Below are positions 1-12,585 of a DNA stretch of 64,000 bases, one piece after another. The translations under genes and the position numbers were made by a program. This stretch comes from Solen grandis. Taxonomy: Eukaryota; Mollusca; Bivalvia; Adapedonta; Solenidae. How positions within the stretch are numbered: the stretch's first letter is position 1; every line of letters starts with the position of its first letter. The DNA lies in assembly GCA_021229015.1 (NCBI GenBank), contig CM037777.1, forward strand, positions 59,223,342 to 59,287,341. The letters are read 5' to 3'. Under the pieces are notes generated by a model that saw nothing but the letters and a program-made list of their open reading frames with translations, was not told the DNA's origin and ran no database searches.

Positions 1-1978
1 CAGAAGAATACCCCCACCTGTTCCCCCTGTCTTCCATTAAGCCTGAGGGTCTTCACCAGAGCGTGGTCCTGCTGCCCCCCACAACCTGTGATGTGAAGAA
101 GGTGGAGATAGCCCACTTACTGAGGCTCACCAAGTCAACAGTGGAGCCCATCACTGTCACTGTGCCAAGGGTCAAGGTCAGAGAATTTTTATGTACAATG
201 TCAAGGTCAATTTGCCCAAACTCTAGTATGACATCATGCTATGAGTCCAGCAATGTTAGGAAAGTGTATGTTCTGGAAAGGTCATGTGAACATTTATATC
301 TGTCACTGTACCCAGGATCAAGGTCATTGAAACTTTTAAATTTTATGTTAGGGTCATATGACCATACATCTAGTCGTAGAAACGTTCAACGTTGCTAGAC
401 TCTTTATAATGACTATTATTTTTTTTATTATTTGAGTGCTTGGAATATATATGTCTGATCTAGAAGTTTTGAACAGTTGTGAAGAATTATATATTCATTT
501 CTACCCCCTAGCTTTTTAAGACCATCTTCATAAATACATTATTGTAAGTTCTTAATTCCTGAATTAAACCTGTTCCAGTTTGTTTTCTTCAATCTACATG
601 TATGTGCATCACAAAATCAACAAAAACTGGTTTTCGTGAGAATTTTTTTAGTACTATTCATTGTGTCCACCCTCGTTGTTGTATGTAATACATTTATGTC
701 TCCTGTAGCCCGAGTATTTCCAAGATGACCTGTACATGGACATCATACAGACAAGTGTGCCCCTAATGTCCACTCAGGAATGGTTCAGTGGGGTAGAAAA
801 ACAGCCCGTCAAGGTCTCACTGCGGCCTTCCGGCATGAAGCTATGTAAGTAAGGGATCAGAATATAGCATGGTCTCACTCTAGTTATGTCGTTATAAACA
901 TGTATTAGTACTTAAACATCAAAGGTTTTGCGAAAAGACTGCAATGCCAATTGTATATTAATACTGTCATTTTTTTATTCCCAAAATTCCTGAAAGATGA
1001 TGAATAATAAACATACATACATGATTACAATATGAAAATACCATTAGTTGCAGACAAGGGTTTTGTTTTATGCAATTAATCAGTTACCTTGATAACATTA
1101 ATAATCTATATAAATAATGGTGTATTGAGATACAATTGTGGTCTTCCCACAGTGAGTGAGGCTCCTGTCGAGGCACCTAAAGCCAAGAAGTATGACAGCT
1201 TCAACCCAGAAACTTACAAGACTGATGAGATGAAAAAAGAAGAGGTGAATTTATTTCATGGTATTATAGTGAAAGATATATTTATCATTTCACTCTTAAG
1301 TGAAATGATGACTTAAGGTTGGAAGTGATCAATTTTTTTTTTGGAACACTGAAATGATCTACCATTATCATTTTGAAAATCAATATAAATGTGATTAAAA
1401 CAATACTGATTAAAATAAGTGAATTTGTTTTGTATGGTTGAGGCTTTGAATAGGAGACACAGAAATATAACCAGATCTTACTCAGGATTCATTTAATTTA
1501 TAGATTCTTCCTACCTTATATATTATTTTAATATAAGTTAAAGTGCAATTTATTTTCTGTTTCAGTTGATAAGTGCAATGACCAACAAACTAGACATAAA
1601 AGAAGATCCCCTTCCACAGGATGTGGCTGAGGGTGTAGACTCGGATGAATGGGTATGTCATTTATATTTCAGTAGAATTTGTTGTTGTTTTAGGGGGGAA
1701 AAAATTAAGGGTGCTGATGTTCTATTTCCTCTTATTTCTATAGTCAACTAGAATAGTTTCACAGTTTTTGCATACCAGGGTATTTTATGGGAGTAAACCA
1801 GGTTCATAAACCAGGTTCATTTTTGCGTATTTCATTGGAGGAAATCAGGTACATTTTTGCATATTAGTAGGCCATAAGTGTGATTTTGTAACTGGTTAAA
1901 GTACATTGTATTTGATTAAAGATATGAATAAAAAGATAATTAATCCTTTTTCTTCTTTGTCTGCAGGAAGACTACTGA
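1..1978 (+). CDS. CORO7: Coronin-7 (POD-1 type), C-terminal five exons
   Basis: Five exons on + with GT-AG boundaries: 1-176 (or 1-170, as both positions are followed by GT), 709-844, 1153-1244, 1566-1652 and 1967-1978, where TGA at 1976 is the stop. The phases agree at every junction from exon 2 onward. The encoded peptide follows the end of coronin-7: a second beta-propeller tail (VEPITVTVP), then EYFQDDLYMDII, then a variable linker, then KEDPLPQD..EGVDSDEW, ending EDY. The last 30 residues form the acidic tail of the family. Coronin-7 has two WD40 propellers and acts at the Golgi and on actin. Only its C-terminal ~170 residues are here and the gene begins left of the window. Exon 5 adds just three codons, and no broken codon is seen, so this looks like a functional host gene. 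Confidence 0.88.
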
Positions 1979-2074
1979 GATCATCCCTGATGTGGACAGT
2001 GGCACGGAATGTACTTGAACCTGTATACTTGTACCTGAATATGGTGGATCACTCACGCCTTTTTGTGAGAAGGC

Positions 2075-2390
2075 CGACCTATCTCATACCATGTATTGTG
2101 AGCAAGGACCTCTCATGTATTGTGAGCTAGGACGTCTCTCATATACTGTATTGAGAGCAAGGACCTCTTGTATTCTGTATTGTGAGCTTGGACCTCTCTC
2201 ATATACTGTATTGTGAGCAAGGGCATTTTGTATTATGTATTGTGAGCTTGGACCTCTCTCATATACTGTATTGTAAGCAAGGACCACTCTTATGTATTGA
2301 GCTTGGACCACTCTCCTTTACTGTATTGTGAGCAAGGACCTCTTGTATTATGAGCTTTATACTGTATTGTCAGCAGTATCTTTATACCTT
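2075..2390 (+). repeat. 60-bp minisatellite in coronin-7 3'UTR
   Basis: About four head-to-tail copies of a ~60-bp unit, each made of two diverged half-units around TGTATTGTGAGCAAGGAC and TGTATTGTGAGCTTGGAC. The unit decays at both edges. Confidence 0.85.
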
Positions 2391-2741
2391 GCCTTACAAT
2401 CAATATCCTCTCAAAAGTACTGTTTTGTGGGCAGTATCGTCCCATGTTCTGCATTTTATGTGAGCAATGTACTCACTCATATATCGTTTTGTTTGAAAAG
2501 CTTGATCATATACCAACAGCTTGATTTTCTTTCATTGTATTTTTATCTCAATCCAATTCATCTTTTATGAGTAAGCCATTAGCCTCATATCAGTCAGTAA
2601 GATGAGGGAAAAAAAAGATAAATGCCTACTAGTCTTTTGGTGCTCATTTTGGAAGCTTATAACAATCATTTTGTTCAGTTTAATAAAAAAAAATTGATGT
2701 CTTAGTGTGTGATAGTATAGTTTGTTAACCTGAGGAAGACT

Positions 2742-2900
2742 GGCAACCAAAAGGCAGGACGTATTAGTCCAGTGGTAACATACATTTCTTTGGATCTGAA
2801 GGTTGTGGGTTCAACCACCATTGGGGCAAGGAATTTTCATGACCTTCCAAAGTACTGGTCCTACCCAAGAAACATCAAGAGGGATTAGTTTAAGTTCTTC
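2742..2900 (+). repeat. tRNA-derived SINE with shared central domain
   Basis: An A-box-like segment (TTAGTCCAGTGGTAACATAC, 2765-2784) and a B-box-like segment (GTTGTGGGTTCAACCACC) indicate a tRNA-derived Pol III head. They are followed by AGTACTGGTCCTACCCAAG (about 2851-2869), a block also present near 58,820-58,845 on - and near 60,786-60,830. Sharing a central block between different heads is typical of bivalve domain-SINEs. The tail end is not defined. Confidence 0.6.
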
Positions 2901-4120
2901 CAAGTTCTTGCTTCCCATTTATATAAAATGAATAAATATAAATCAAATTTAACCAAGGTAGTAGGCAAGGGTAGAAAGAACAGAGATGTAAAGTTTATTT
3001 CACATATCATAATTTGATATCAGGGGTGTGTGTCGACAATCAGAGGTAGTGAGGTTCATTTGAGGAGAATTAAGGTGAAATCAGCCGGTTGAATCATGCT
3101 TTAACTGCTTTAAAAGGCACGGTGGGATTTCCCAAACATGTTTTATCTATATTTCAACAATGTTTTAAGATTTTAATCGATAGACATAAATTATATCCAT
3201 TTTATCATTTTAAGATCTAATGAAGAGGATCAAAGAGGTTTTTTTATTAATATTGTTCATTTGTGATAAAGCCTTACTTGCTTTGTTTGATAATTCACAA
3301 ATAAGAGGAATCATAGCACAGAGGTATCCATTCAGATTTTTTTTTCACTTATACATTAGTTTACAATTATATGGAGACAAAACTACAGGTATAGAAGTTC
3401 TGTATAGCAGTACAGCAGTGTATGTCTTTAAGCATGACATTGGTAGCCGGAAGTAAGAGTTTCTTCTCATAAAATAACAAATAAAATCCTTCTGAAGCAT
3501 ATATTCTATGTATATTTAAAGTATGTTTGATGTTAGGGAAAAAATGACATATTTTTGTATTTTTTACAGCCTCAATCATCAGTTGACTTGTGCCTTGTTT
3601 TTGTTTGTTTGTTGTTAGAAGTTTTTATCAAAATAAAAGTCACATTTAGAAGAGGTATTGTGAACATTCTTTTATTATGTAAATAAGCAATACTGCATTG
3701 AAATACATTAAATTTGATACATTGAAAAGCATTAATTAAACGTGTTTGATCTCGACCAGTTTTAATACATTTATATACTTCAGTTTATATTGCTCATTGC
3801 TCATTTTTAGTTGAAAATGTCCGGTGTTTGAAGATTTGTAAGATATTATTAATAGATACTGGGTATGTGTGGTTTTTGTCTTTTGTTCTATATTTTGCTG
3901 TCTTTAATTGTCTGCCAAAGATGTTTTACCTGTAACAAAAATCACAAGTGCCAAGATTTTCTGCGCATTATGTTTCTGTCATTCTTTACAATATTTAACC
4001 CTTTTCGAAACAGATACAAATTAACATTATTTTTTTGCAATACACATGATTGACCATTAACCATTCAACTACATTTTTACTGACCCATTACCTCAAACAT
4101 GTGTCATATTGTTTTGACTA
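2900..4120. other. AT-rich non-coding DNA
   Basis: No conserved coding segment and no long repeat seen. The short frames here (for example 3220-3456) have no recognisable domain. Confidence 0.5.
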
Positions 4121-4129
4121 ATTGGCAAA

Positions 4130-4200
4130 CAGAGCAAACCTAGATCAGACAGTTTCTGGAAAGGAGCTGTCTGATCAGGTTTTCCTCTGGTGACTCGTAT
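4130..4200. repeat. Palindrome, decayed MITE core
   Basis: GATCAGACAG and CTGTCTGATC form an inverted pair around a short loop. This is the same design as the palindromic cores at 7542-7758 and 18504-18745. Confidence 0.45.
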
Positions 4201-5330
4201 GATATTGTAGCTCAGATTCTACAGTCTGCTTAGCAAAGAATAAATCAACTGTTTTACATGTCATTCAAATTTCAATAAATGAATATTCTTTAAGTAAAAA
4301 ATTTGTACCTGAATATTCATGAGGAAAAGGAATAAGTGCCAATTTAAGACAGCTAAAAAACCAGATCAGATTGACAGATGGTTTAACACTATACATGTAC
4401 AAGGTTTCAGTATTAAATCCTTATTACAAGGTTACTGATTAGTAGTGAATACTAACCTACTCAAACTAAAATCACTTACCGTTTGTTACATATTAGAACA
4501 CTCAAATAATTTAATACAATGATTGAAAAAGCTGTCCAAGACAACCAGATTAGAAGCCTATTCAAAATGGTCAAAAACAAATCTATCAAATACAAAAATA
4601 AATTAGGATTTCACTGAGTGTACTTTTGAAAATTTTGAGTATTACATCAGAGGCCTGATATATCAATGATTTACCCACAGGCTGATATGGATTTTCTCTG
4701 GTCGTCAAGCTCATTTTTCTAGTTGCATTCAGGTAATAAAGGGTATTTTTGTATACATGTATTCCATTGTAAAGGGCTGAAGGTGTAGCTTCATATTATA
4801 TCTAGTCTACCTGATATTACATTTCAATGTGGTAGTATACTTACATTTTCATGCAGTAGTTTTCATTTTCATTTGGTAACAATACATTTCCATGTTGTAA
4901 GTTTATATATTATTCAGCAGCTTACATTTTTCATGCAGTAAAATTCTGGTATATATACATATATTTTATTGCAGTATTTTGCATTTTTCATGTGGTATGC
5001 CCATATTTTTATGCAACATTCATTTCCATGTGGTAAACTTACATTTCCATGGTAGTAATAAATGGTTTTTAACCTTTCTTTTGTTATGGAAGGTAACATT
5101 TCCAGGTTAAAATTCACATTTACATGTGAAAACTACTTATATTAAGGTGGTAAATAATATCTTCATGTTGTTAAGCTATATTTTTATTTGGTTAAGTTAC
5201 ATTTATATTTTCTTAAGTTACTTACACAATAAAGAATCCAGCAGGGAAACAATATCAGCACTTCCTTAACAATTTAAGCTTTATGGCCAGCAGTGGATTA
5301 ATTTTTGTTTTAATATCATTCATTTTGTTT
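4200..5330. other. AT-rich non-coding DNA with T/ATG-rich simple repeats
   Basis: Loose reiterations of a 'cattttcatg..gtaa' word run from about 4840 to 5200. No gene seen. Confidence 0.45.
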
Positions 5331-5332
5331 GT

Positions 5333-5443
5333 TAGGAGACAACAACGTTTTTATGAGAAACATTAAATGAAGCAATATGTTTATTTTTAACAACTCATGT
5401 TTTTAGGAGAAACATTTAATGAAGCAATATGTTTATTTTTATA
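5333..5443 (+). repeat. ~60-bp local tandem duplication
   Basis: GAGAAACATTAAATGAAGC and the following AATATGTTTATTTTTA occur twice, at about 5355 and 5408. Confidence 0.7.
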
Positions 5444-6018
5444 AGATATTATGTTGTATCAAACTGCTGTCAATTTTGTAATTATAATGAGCTGAATGCC
5501 ATAAATCTGCGTTCATGTTTAAGATATTGCACTATGTACTCATGCACGACTTTTTCTGAATATAAGACACACAGACTTTGTTGTATGCCTTTCCAAATTT
5601 ACATGATCTTTCACTTGTATAATGGTGTGCATGTTTTTAGGCAATTAAAAGCTAAGGTACACTTTTTCCAATGATGCATGTTTTGTTAATGATATTCAGT
5701 TATGTACCACAATTTTAGTTATTTTAATTATTTTAACAGTTAGTGTCTCTGTAGTAATGAAGTAAAAGTTATTTATTCACCTAAAAGTCTGTTTTTATTG
5801 TTGTCAGACCTTAGACGTAATAAGTCATAGGAAGATATAACTTGTATTTACACTCACTAACAAAATCACATAAAATGACCTTGAATTCTAATAATGACCT
5901 GCCTCAAATAAACAACTGCCTTGGATTCAACTCATTGCAGAATTTTAAAACAAGAATCTCTCTCTCTCTCTCTGTATTTGTGACACTGAAATACAAATAC
6001 AGTAGAGCCAAAGATAAT

Positions 6019-6107
6019 GAAGGTTAGGGGGTAGGGGCACAACATCTATGCCCGTAGTGTAAGGTTAGGAGGTAGGGACACAACATCTATGCCCCCAGTG
6101 TAACCCC
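6019..6107 (+). repeat. ~47-bp tandem duplication
   Basis: Two copies of a unit that reads AAGGTTAGG, a short G-rich stretch, then CACAACATCTATGCCC. Confidence 0.8.
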
Positions 6108-6109
6108 CA

Positions 6110-7540
6110 CCCTATTTAAAAATTTTTTTTTAAAAAATATTCATTTAAGCACGAGGAAAAAAACAGCTAATGCTTTTACATGTAATGAACAACTAACGAA
6201 TACAAAAAATATTTGGAATTTTCATTTAATAATTGATAATGCTGTAATGTATTTTTATAAGATGAATCTTCATGTCTTCTAAGAAGAATGTAGACTGCAA
6301 AATCCTTTCTTAGACTGCTAAATCGTTTCTTTCTTGAGGAACTTATTTTTATTGCTTTAATGGCTTGTTTTGGGTATTTTTTATCTATGAAACACATTTA
6401 TTTATGAGATTTCTCCATTTCTGGAACACAAGTCCACAAACATATAATTACTCATGTACATACAACATTGCCCGAAACAGAAATACAACTAAATATAAAA
6501 TCATGGAAAATTTGTGATTAAATAGTACTGTTATGTATTCAAATAATTCAAAATAACAATGAGTTTTTGAAAGTAAGCTTGAACTGCACTGGTGGACAAA
6601 ATGTTTAGTTCAACTATTTAAAATACTTTAGATTCTGCTTTTTAATGTTTTTGCAAACTAGCTTTTCTCAAACAAAACTTCAAAAAGATCATTACACGTG
6701 TAATCTAAAACTACTTATGTGTATGAATTTTTAGAGAGATATCAAATAGGAAAGACATAAAAAAACCTGCCTGAATTTATTATTGCAAATTATTGCCCCT
6801 TGACCTAAGTTTTACAATGAAAAATAAGCATTCTCAAAGTATTGCTTAAGCCCTACCAGCAAAAAGCAAACCAAGAACCCCCGCCCCTCTTCATGCTGCA
6901 AACAAGTCAATCATTTGATCAATTCTTTTGATGAAATTCAAAACGACAATAAAAATCAAAAAGTCCGGAAAACAGCTATTTTAAAGAAATTTTTCTAAGT
7001 CCAAGGCCCGTTATTTCGTCAAAAATCAGTGGACTGACTCAAAATGCGAACTTGATCTGTAACTCATGGTAGTAGATTGACATACCAAATATTAGATCAA
7101 TATCTGCAAGCGTTTAGAAAAAAAAGCCCGGAAAACGTGTGATGGATGGAGTGCAAACCTATAGTCCCCTTAAGCAATGCCAATAGGGGACTAAAAAGTC
7201 CTATCTCTGGATGGGATTCAATGGACTATTAACCAAAGCATCAAAGGAATCTAGTGTTCAGGTTTGATCATTCTTGACTGAATTTATTTGAGATTTGTCC
7301 TTACAGTAAAACCTCATATAAAGACCACCTCACTATTTTCAGGTCCCCTTTCTCCCCATTTCCTAAGCATTGAAACTCAATTATCAGACTACCTCATGAT
7401 TAAGACCAGTTAACAGCAGCCCCAAGGATGGTCATATTAATGAGATATACTGTATTTTACTTATTAAAAAAAAAATAGAAATGAGATTAAATACTTTGAA
7501 TGGAACAAATGATTTTGCAAATGATTGTTAAATAACTGTA
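6110..7540. other. Non-coding DNA, probable old repeats
   Basis: No gene seen. A short inverted pair around 7168-7192 (TAGTCCCCTTAAGCAATG and CAATAGGGGACTA) looks like the end of an unnamed repeat. Confidence 0.4.
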
Positions 7541-7541
7541 T

Positions 7542-7758
7542 TTAACCCTTACAATGCTGTGGGAACTTGTGACTGCCTTTGAGACCTATGCAGATCAAGA
7601 TCAGCCTGCACATCTGTGCAGTCTGATCATGATCTCTTCTGTTCCCTATTTAGCCGATAAATTTTCACCAAGCTTCTCCTTACACAAATATTGGATATGC
7701 TCAAAATGAAGAAAAGACAAGTCCAGTCAATGAAGAAATTTAGCATGGTAAGGATTAA
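7542..7758. mobile_element. MITE with TTAACCCTT ends and palindromic core
   Basis: Terminal inverted repeats TTAACCCTTACAATGCT (left) and AGCATGGTAAGGATTAA (right) bound 217 bp. The core holds an imperfect GATCAGCCTGC / GCAGTCTGATC palindrome. It has no coding capacity, so it is a non-autonomous DNA element related to 18504-18745. Confidence 0.7.
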
Positions 7759-8100
7759 ATGAAGTCAAATAGCTTCATTTTAGAATAATCCATCATTTGT
7801 TTGACCACCTGAACACCCTGTTGGCCCCACTGGTGACCTACAAGTGCTGGGAAGCAAGCTAGCAACATTTATGTGAATGCAAAGCAGGTTTTATAGATTT
7901 GATCACCTAATTTTCTTTTTTTTATATTGAACGTGAACACATAAACAATGCAATAATGTATTAGTATTGAACTGAATATTGGTTAAAAAAAAAAGAAGAA
8001 TTAAATCATATCAAGGACTGATCCTAAAGTGTCGGAAGTGCATATAGAAGTAGGAGAAGATAAAAATGGTTTCATAGTCAGCCCTCTATGTATCATTCTC

Positions 8101-8200
8101 NNNNNNNNNNNNNNNNNNNNNNNNNNNNNNNNNNNNNNNNNNNNNNNNNNNNNNNNNNNNNNNNNNNNNNNNNNNNNNNNNNNNNNNNNNNNNNNNNNNN
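8101..8200. other. Assembly gap (100 N)
   Basis: A run of exactly 100 N, the usual placeholder for a gap of unknown size. Confidence 0.99.
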
Positions 8201-8422
8201 AAATCAGCCACAATCGAACTAAACTGAGATATTATTGCCACTATCAGTATAAGTTAAATTACGATTGCTTAATAATTACAGAAACATCTGGGTTTTTTAT
8301 AATTCAAGGCCAATAACTCCTGATTGAATTGGCCTATAACAGCAATAATCAAACTTTGCTGATATATTTATGGCCATAAATATTTCATGAAGTTTTCAAA
8401 CAATGTAAAATTTGTCACTTTT

Positions 8423-8870
8423 TAGCTCACATGAGCTCAGGATGAGCTATTAGGATCATTGCATGTCTTGTCATACACAATCAGTTTGTTTTTACTCTAG
8501 AATATCCATTTCCTAACCTATCATCTTCAAAATTTATGACAATTTTTATGAACATAATATCTCGGTCATGTTTGATTATGGCCGATATCAGCCAATTAGG
8601 TCAGGAGTTCTAAAACTCCTGACAAAATAGGCCAATATCAGCTATAATCGAACTTGGCTGAGAGATTATGCCCATTAACATTGTTATAAAGTTTTAAGAT
8701 AACTGCTTAAGAAATCATTTTCTGCTTAGCTGTTTCAGAGGAGATGTTGTTTGAAGTAAATTGTTGACGATGGACAATGCATGACGGACGACGCACAACA
8801 AGGACGCTGGGTGATCCTAATAGCTCATCTTGAGCAAGTCACCAATAAACGTTGTGCTCAGGTGACCTAA
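8423..8870 (+). repeat. Hairpin-ended TAGCTCAC repeat, chimeric copy
   Basis: The left end is TAGCTCACATGAGCTCAGG and the right end is TGTGCTCAGGTGACCTAAA, so both termini carry the family's '5' hairpin'. The interior repeats the 'taggtcaggagt..gccaatatcagccataat' text seen in other copies. It is probably two copies joined in opposite orientation. Confidence 0.65.
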
Positions 8871-8912
8871 AAAAATGCTAGAGTGTAAACAAAGTGAAAC
8901 TTGGCATATCTT

Positions 8913-10996
8913 TTATGGAAGGGTATTAACGCATAAATTGCATCTTGCATTCGTACATTACAACTTGCATTCATACATTTACATCTTGCATTCGTACATT
9001 TACATCTTGCTTCCGTACATTTACATTTTGCGTTCATACATTCAATATTACATTCGGTTATCTAATATTGGAATCGTCCTTAAGCATTTTGCTCAAGTGG
9101 CATGATGCATTTTTTAATTTAATGTTTTAGCCTTATTTCAAATTCTTCGCTAGATCGGCGTTTCATCGTCTTACTATAAACAAATAATAGAACATGCGAC
9201 AAAATAGAACGCGACCAACGGTGTTTGACAGCAGAAGGCGCAAGTTCGGAAACTGTCGGGTTCTGGACGGAAACTGCCGACAATATACGAGTATTTTGAA
9301 AAGATACAATAGTTGTAACAATCGTTTTAAGCTGTTTTAAATGAGGATGAATTTATACTGGTTCATATCATGATTAGTTGAATACTTATTCAAGTTAGTT
9401 TGTTTTAGAACATGACATGCACTGCCAAGACCAGCGTCTATCACTAGATTTTTTTTTTAAGTTGTTTATACCAACGCATGATTGGTGATACCATTTGCGG
9501 CATTTTTTTCACATTGAACCATGTTATCAGTGAATTCAGGCATTTCACATACATCCTATTACCAACGGCATTTTCTTGTGTGCAAACTTACACAATGAAA
9601 ACAAAAATAAATTTACAACCAACACAGCTGTCCAACATATAAAAACACCTATATATTCTGAATACTAAAGTTTATTATATCCGGATCCTATATCCTCCTT
9701 TGCACAACACATCAAAACATTTATTTGTAATCTTACATTAACGCTGGCGTTAATTTGTTTATTAAGGGTAGCTTAAAATTATATTCATTTTATACTTAGC
9801 TAAATCAATTTACATATTGAGTATTTAGCGAGTAAAGACAACTTCTCTGTGTATGTTCTTTCATAACGTTTTTGATGAAAAAAAGATCAAAGTATGTTTG
9901 TTTACTTGTTTCTTTGTTTCTTTTCAACGATCAATTTCCTAATGGCCAAACAAATAATTTCTCGTGAAATACCTACCATTAATAATGTCAATGTGTGAAA
10001 CAGTGTAAATTATTCCAATTAATACTTTATTTATCTTTTGAATGTGCATAACATCAAAGTACTTTCGGAATTCCCGATTTAAAATTGCGTTAATTGATCA
10101 ATTATGAAGACTTTAATTACAAATAATGTGAAAGGTTTTATGTAGGCGGTCTCGGCCGGTTTCCTATCTGTCAGATCATATATTATCTGAGTAAACATTA
10201 CATCATTTTTTTTCTAATTTCAGGTTTAAAATTGCGTTAATTGAACAATAACAAGACTTGATTATAAATGTAATCGGTCTCAGTCGGTCTCTGATCTACC
10301 CACCCCCCATATACTACATACTAAACGACGGTCTCCGGCCCCCGGTCTCGGAGACCGGCGGAGACCGTCGATAATTTGGAGACCGGCTTTTAGTAGGCCC
10401 CAACTTACGTTTATCTTCAAAGTATATTTCAGTCACTTACGGAAACTGCCGACAACAAATGCGTAGCGCCACCTGTTAGCATAATTTGGTCGTCCCGTCA
10501 TTATTACACCAGGTGTCGCATCGTATTATGCCTTGTGTATTGTGCTGTTTACATTCGGCTTTCCACATTCGGCTGTTCGTCATTGTTACTGCTATGCTCT
10601 CTGACATTTGTCATTCGTTAAGAGGAAGGTGTTATTTAAATTAGAATATTAAACATGACTTTATCTCATCAAATTAATGTTAATTGATGGTGTTAAATAA
10701 CGAGAATAACAGACACTATTTATAACAAGATGTTCATATCACAAAGTAAGATGTACAAAGCAAGATGTGCATGTCACAAAGCAAGATGTACAAGTCACAA
10801 TACAAGATGTACAAAGCAAGATGTGCAAGTCACAAAGTAAGATGTGCAAGTCACAAAGCAAGATGTAAATGTACGAATGCAAGATGTAAATGTACAAATG
10901 AAAGTTGTAATGTACGAATGCAAGATGTAAATGTACGAATGCAAGTTGTAATGTACGAATGCAAGATGCAATTTATGCGTTAATACCCTTCCATAA
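8913..10996. mobile_element. 2.1-kb element with long tandem-unit terminal inverted repeats
   Basis: The left end reads TTATGGAAGGGTATTAACGC (8913-8932), and the exact reverse complement ends at 10996. Each arm continues with reiterated ~20-bp words (ACATCTTGCATTCGT type) for about 130 bp on the left and about 240 bp on the right. The flanks share TCTT directly outside both ends, a possible 4-bp target duplication. The interior has no transposase frame, so this looks non-autonomous, foldback-like. Confidence 0.7.
10067..10300 (+). repeat. ~150-bp internal duplication inside the foldback element
   Basis: TTTAAAATTGCGTTAATTGA occurs at 10078 and again at about 10225, each followed by a 'cggtctcggccggt/cggtctcagtcggt' segment. 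A strongly self-complementary GGTCTC/GAGACC cluster follows at 10329-10385. Confidence 0.6.
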
Positions 10997-11000
10997 TCTT

Positions 11001-12095
11001 TAGCTCCCCTGAGCACAACGTGTTCAAGGTGATCTATTGTGACCGATGAATGTCCCGCGTCCGGTGTCCATCGTCAACATTTAACTTAAAACGACATCTC
11101 CTCCTAAACCACTGGGTCAATTTTAAAGAAACTTCACAGGAATGTTCCTTGGGTGAAGCCCTTTTCATAGTTGTTCAAAGAATTTGATTGGCAACGGAAA
11201 AAAAAAAACATAAGAAAAATTTGAAAATCTTCTCCTCCAAAAGTACTGGCAAGATTTCAGTTATTTGGCACAGATGTTCCCTACGTCACTCTCTATCAAG
11301 ACTGTTCAAATTATTTTGATCCATTGAAAACCATGGCTGGAGGCGGAGCCTGTTTTCCTTATATGTATATAGTAAAAACTTCACATATCTTCTCCTTAAA
11401 ATGTACTGGTTGGATGTCCAAGTTATTTGGCACAGACGTTCCTTGGGTCACTCTCTACCAAGATTTTTAAATTATTTTGATCCATTGAAAACCATGGCTG
11501 GAGGTGGAGCCAGTTTACCTTATATAAATATAGTACAAATTTGAAAAATCTTCTTGGCCAAAAGTACTGGCTGGATTTCAAAGTTATTTGGCACATTCCT
11601 AATATGAATTTAGTACAAATTTGAAAAATCTTCTTGGCCAAAAGTACTGACTGGATTTCAAAGTTATTCCTTAGGTCACTCTCTACCAAGATTGTTCAAA
11701 TTATTTTGATCCATTGAAAACATGGCCACCATGGGGCGGAGCCCATTTTTCTTATATGTTTATAGTAAAACTTCAAATATCTTCTCTTCCAAAAGTACTG
11801 GCTGGATTTCAAAGTTATTTGGCACAGATCTTCCTTAGGTCACTCCCTACCAAGATTGTTCAATTTATTTTGATACGTTGAAAAACATGGCCGCCAGGGG
11901 GCTAAGCCCATTTTCCTTATATGTAATAGTACAAATGTGAAAATTCTTCTTGTCCTAAAGTACTCACTCGATATATGACTGGCAGAGGGCAGAGCCCATT
12001 TTCCACAATATCGTAAGATATTTGCTGTTTCCTTTCCTCCCACTAATACCTGGTTCTCAGGTGAGCGACCCAGGGCCATCATGGCCCTCTTGTTT
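11001..12095 (+). repeat. Hairpin-ended TAGCTC repeat with tandem core
   Basis: It starts TAGCTCCCCTGAGCACAACG and ends CAGGTGAGCGACC..AGGGCCATCATGGCCCT..CTTGTTT. The core has about four ~175-190-bp units (landmarks 'ccattgaaaaccatggc' and 'aaaagtactggctggattt'). Confidence 0.8.
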
Positions 12096-12308
12096 ATTTC
12101 AAAAGGGGTATAGCTCCTGACCTAATTGGCAGATATCAGCCATAATTGAACTTGGCCGAGAGATTATAGCCATAAACATTTTTTGCCAGAAAGTTTGAAA
12201 ATGCTAGAGTGTAAACAAACTGATAGTGGACTATGAATGGACAGATGGATACTAGACATTCAACGATGTTATAGCTCATCCTGAGCACATGTGCTAAGGT
12301 GAGCTAAA
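12096..12308 (-). repeat. Partial hairpin-ended repeat
   Basis: It ends in the reverse-complement hairpin (GCTCATCCTGAGCACATGTG..AAGGTGAGCTAAA). The opposite end is missing because it abuts the preceding copy. Confidence 0.65.
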
Positions 12309-12585
12309 ATCTAGACCTAGGAGAGTTATGGTTCTTGTTCAATGCTCTTCTCCTAGATGCATTCTATTCATATATGAAGTTTTAAGTTAATACCTTGTAT
12401 AGTTTTTAAGTAATGGCCTTTGTTAAAGTTGCTGACAAACCAACATACATAACCCTCCCCATTGATCACAGATCTCAGGTGCATAAAGATTTAAAATTCC
12501 ACTGAAGAAATGATAAGTACAATAAAATCCATGTGCATCACTTATTATCTTAAATGTCCCATATTTATTCATCACTGTGCATTAC

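Larger units (their letters stand above)
1979..3650 (+). other. Probable coronin-7 3'UTR
   Basis: Non-coding sequence directly after the coronin-7 stop, containing the 60-bp minisatellite and a SINE-like segment. The best poly(A) signal candidate is AATAAA at 3632-3637. The true 3' end is not visible from sequence alone, and it could lie earlier, for example near the A-rich run at 2685. Confidence 0.35.

Noticed and set aside
8001..8316. ORFs crossing the first N gap
   Set aside because: Half of each translation is unknown sequence; the visible parts match no family.
8875..9130. Repetitive His/Tyr/Ile and His/Thr/Phe ORFs
   Set aside because: They translate the tandem-unit TIR of the foldback element; the mirror ORFs at 10765-11016 are the other arm.
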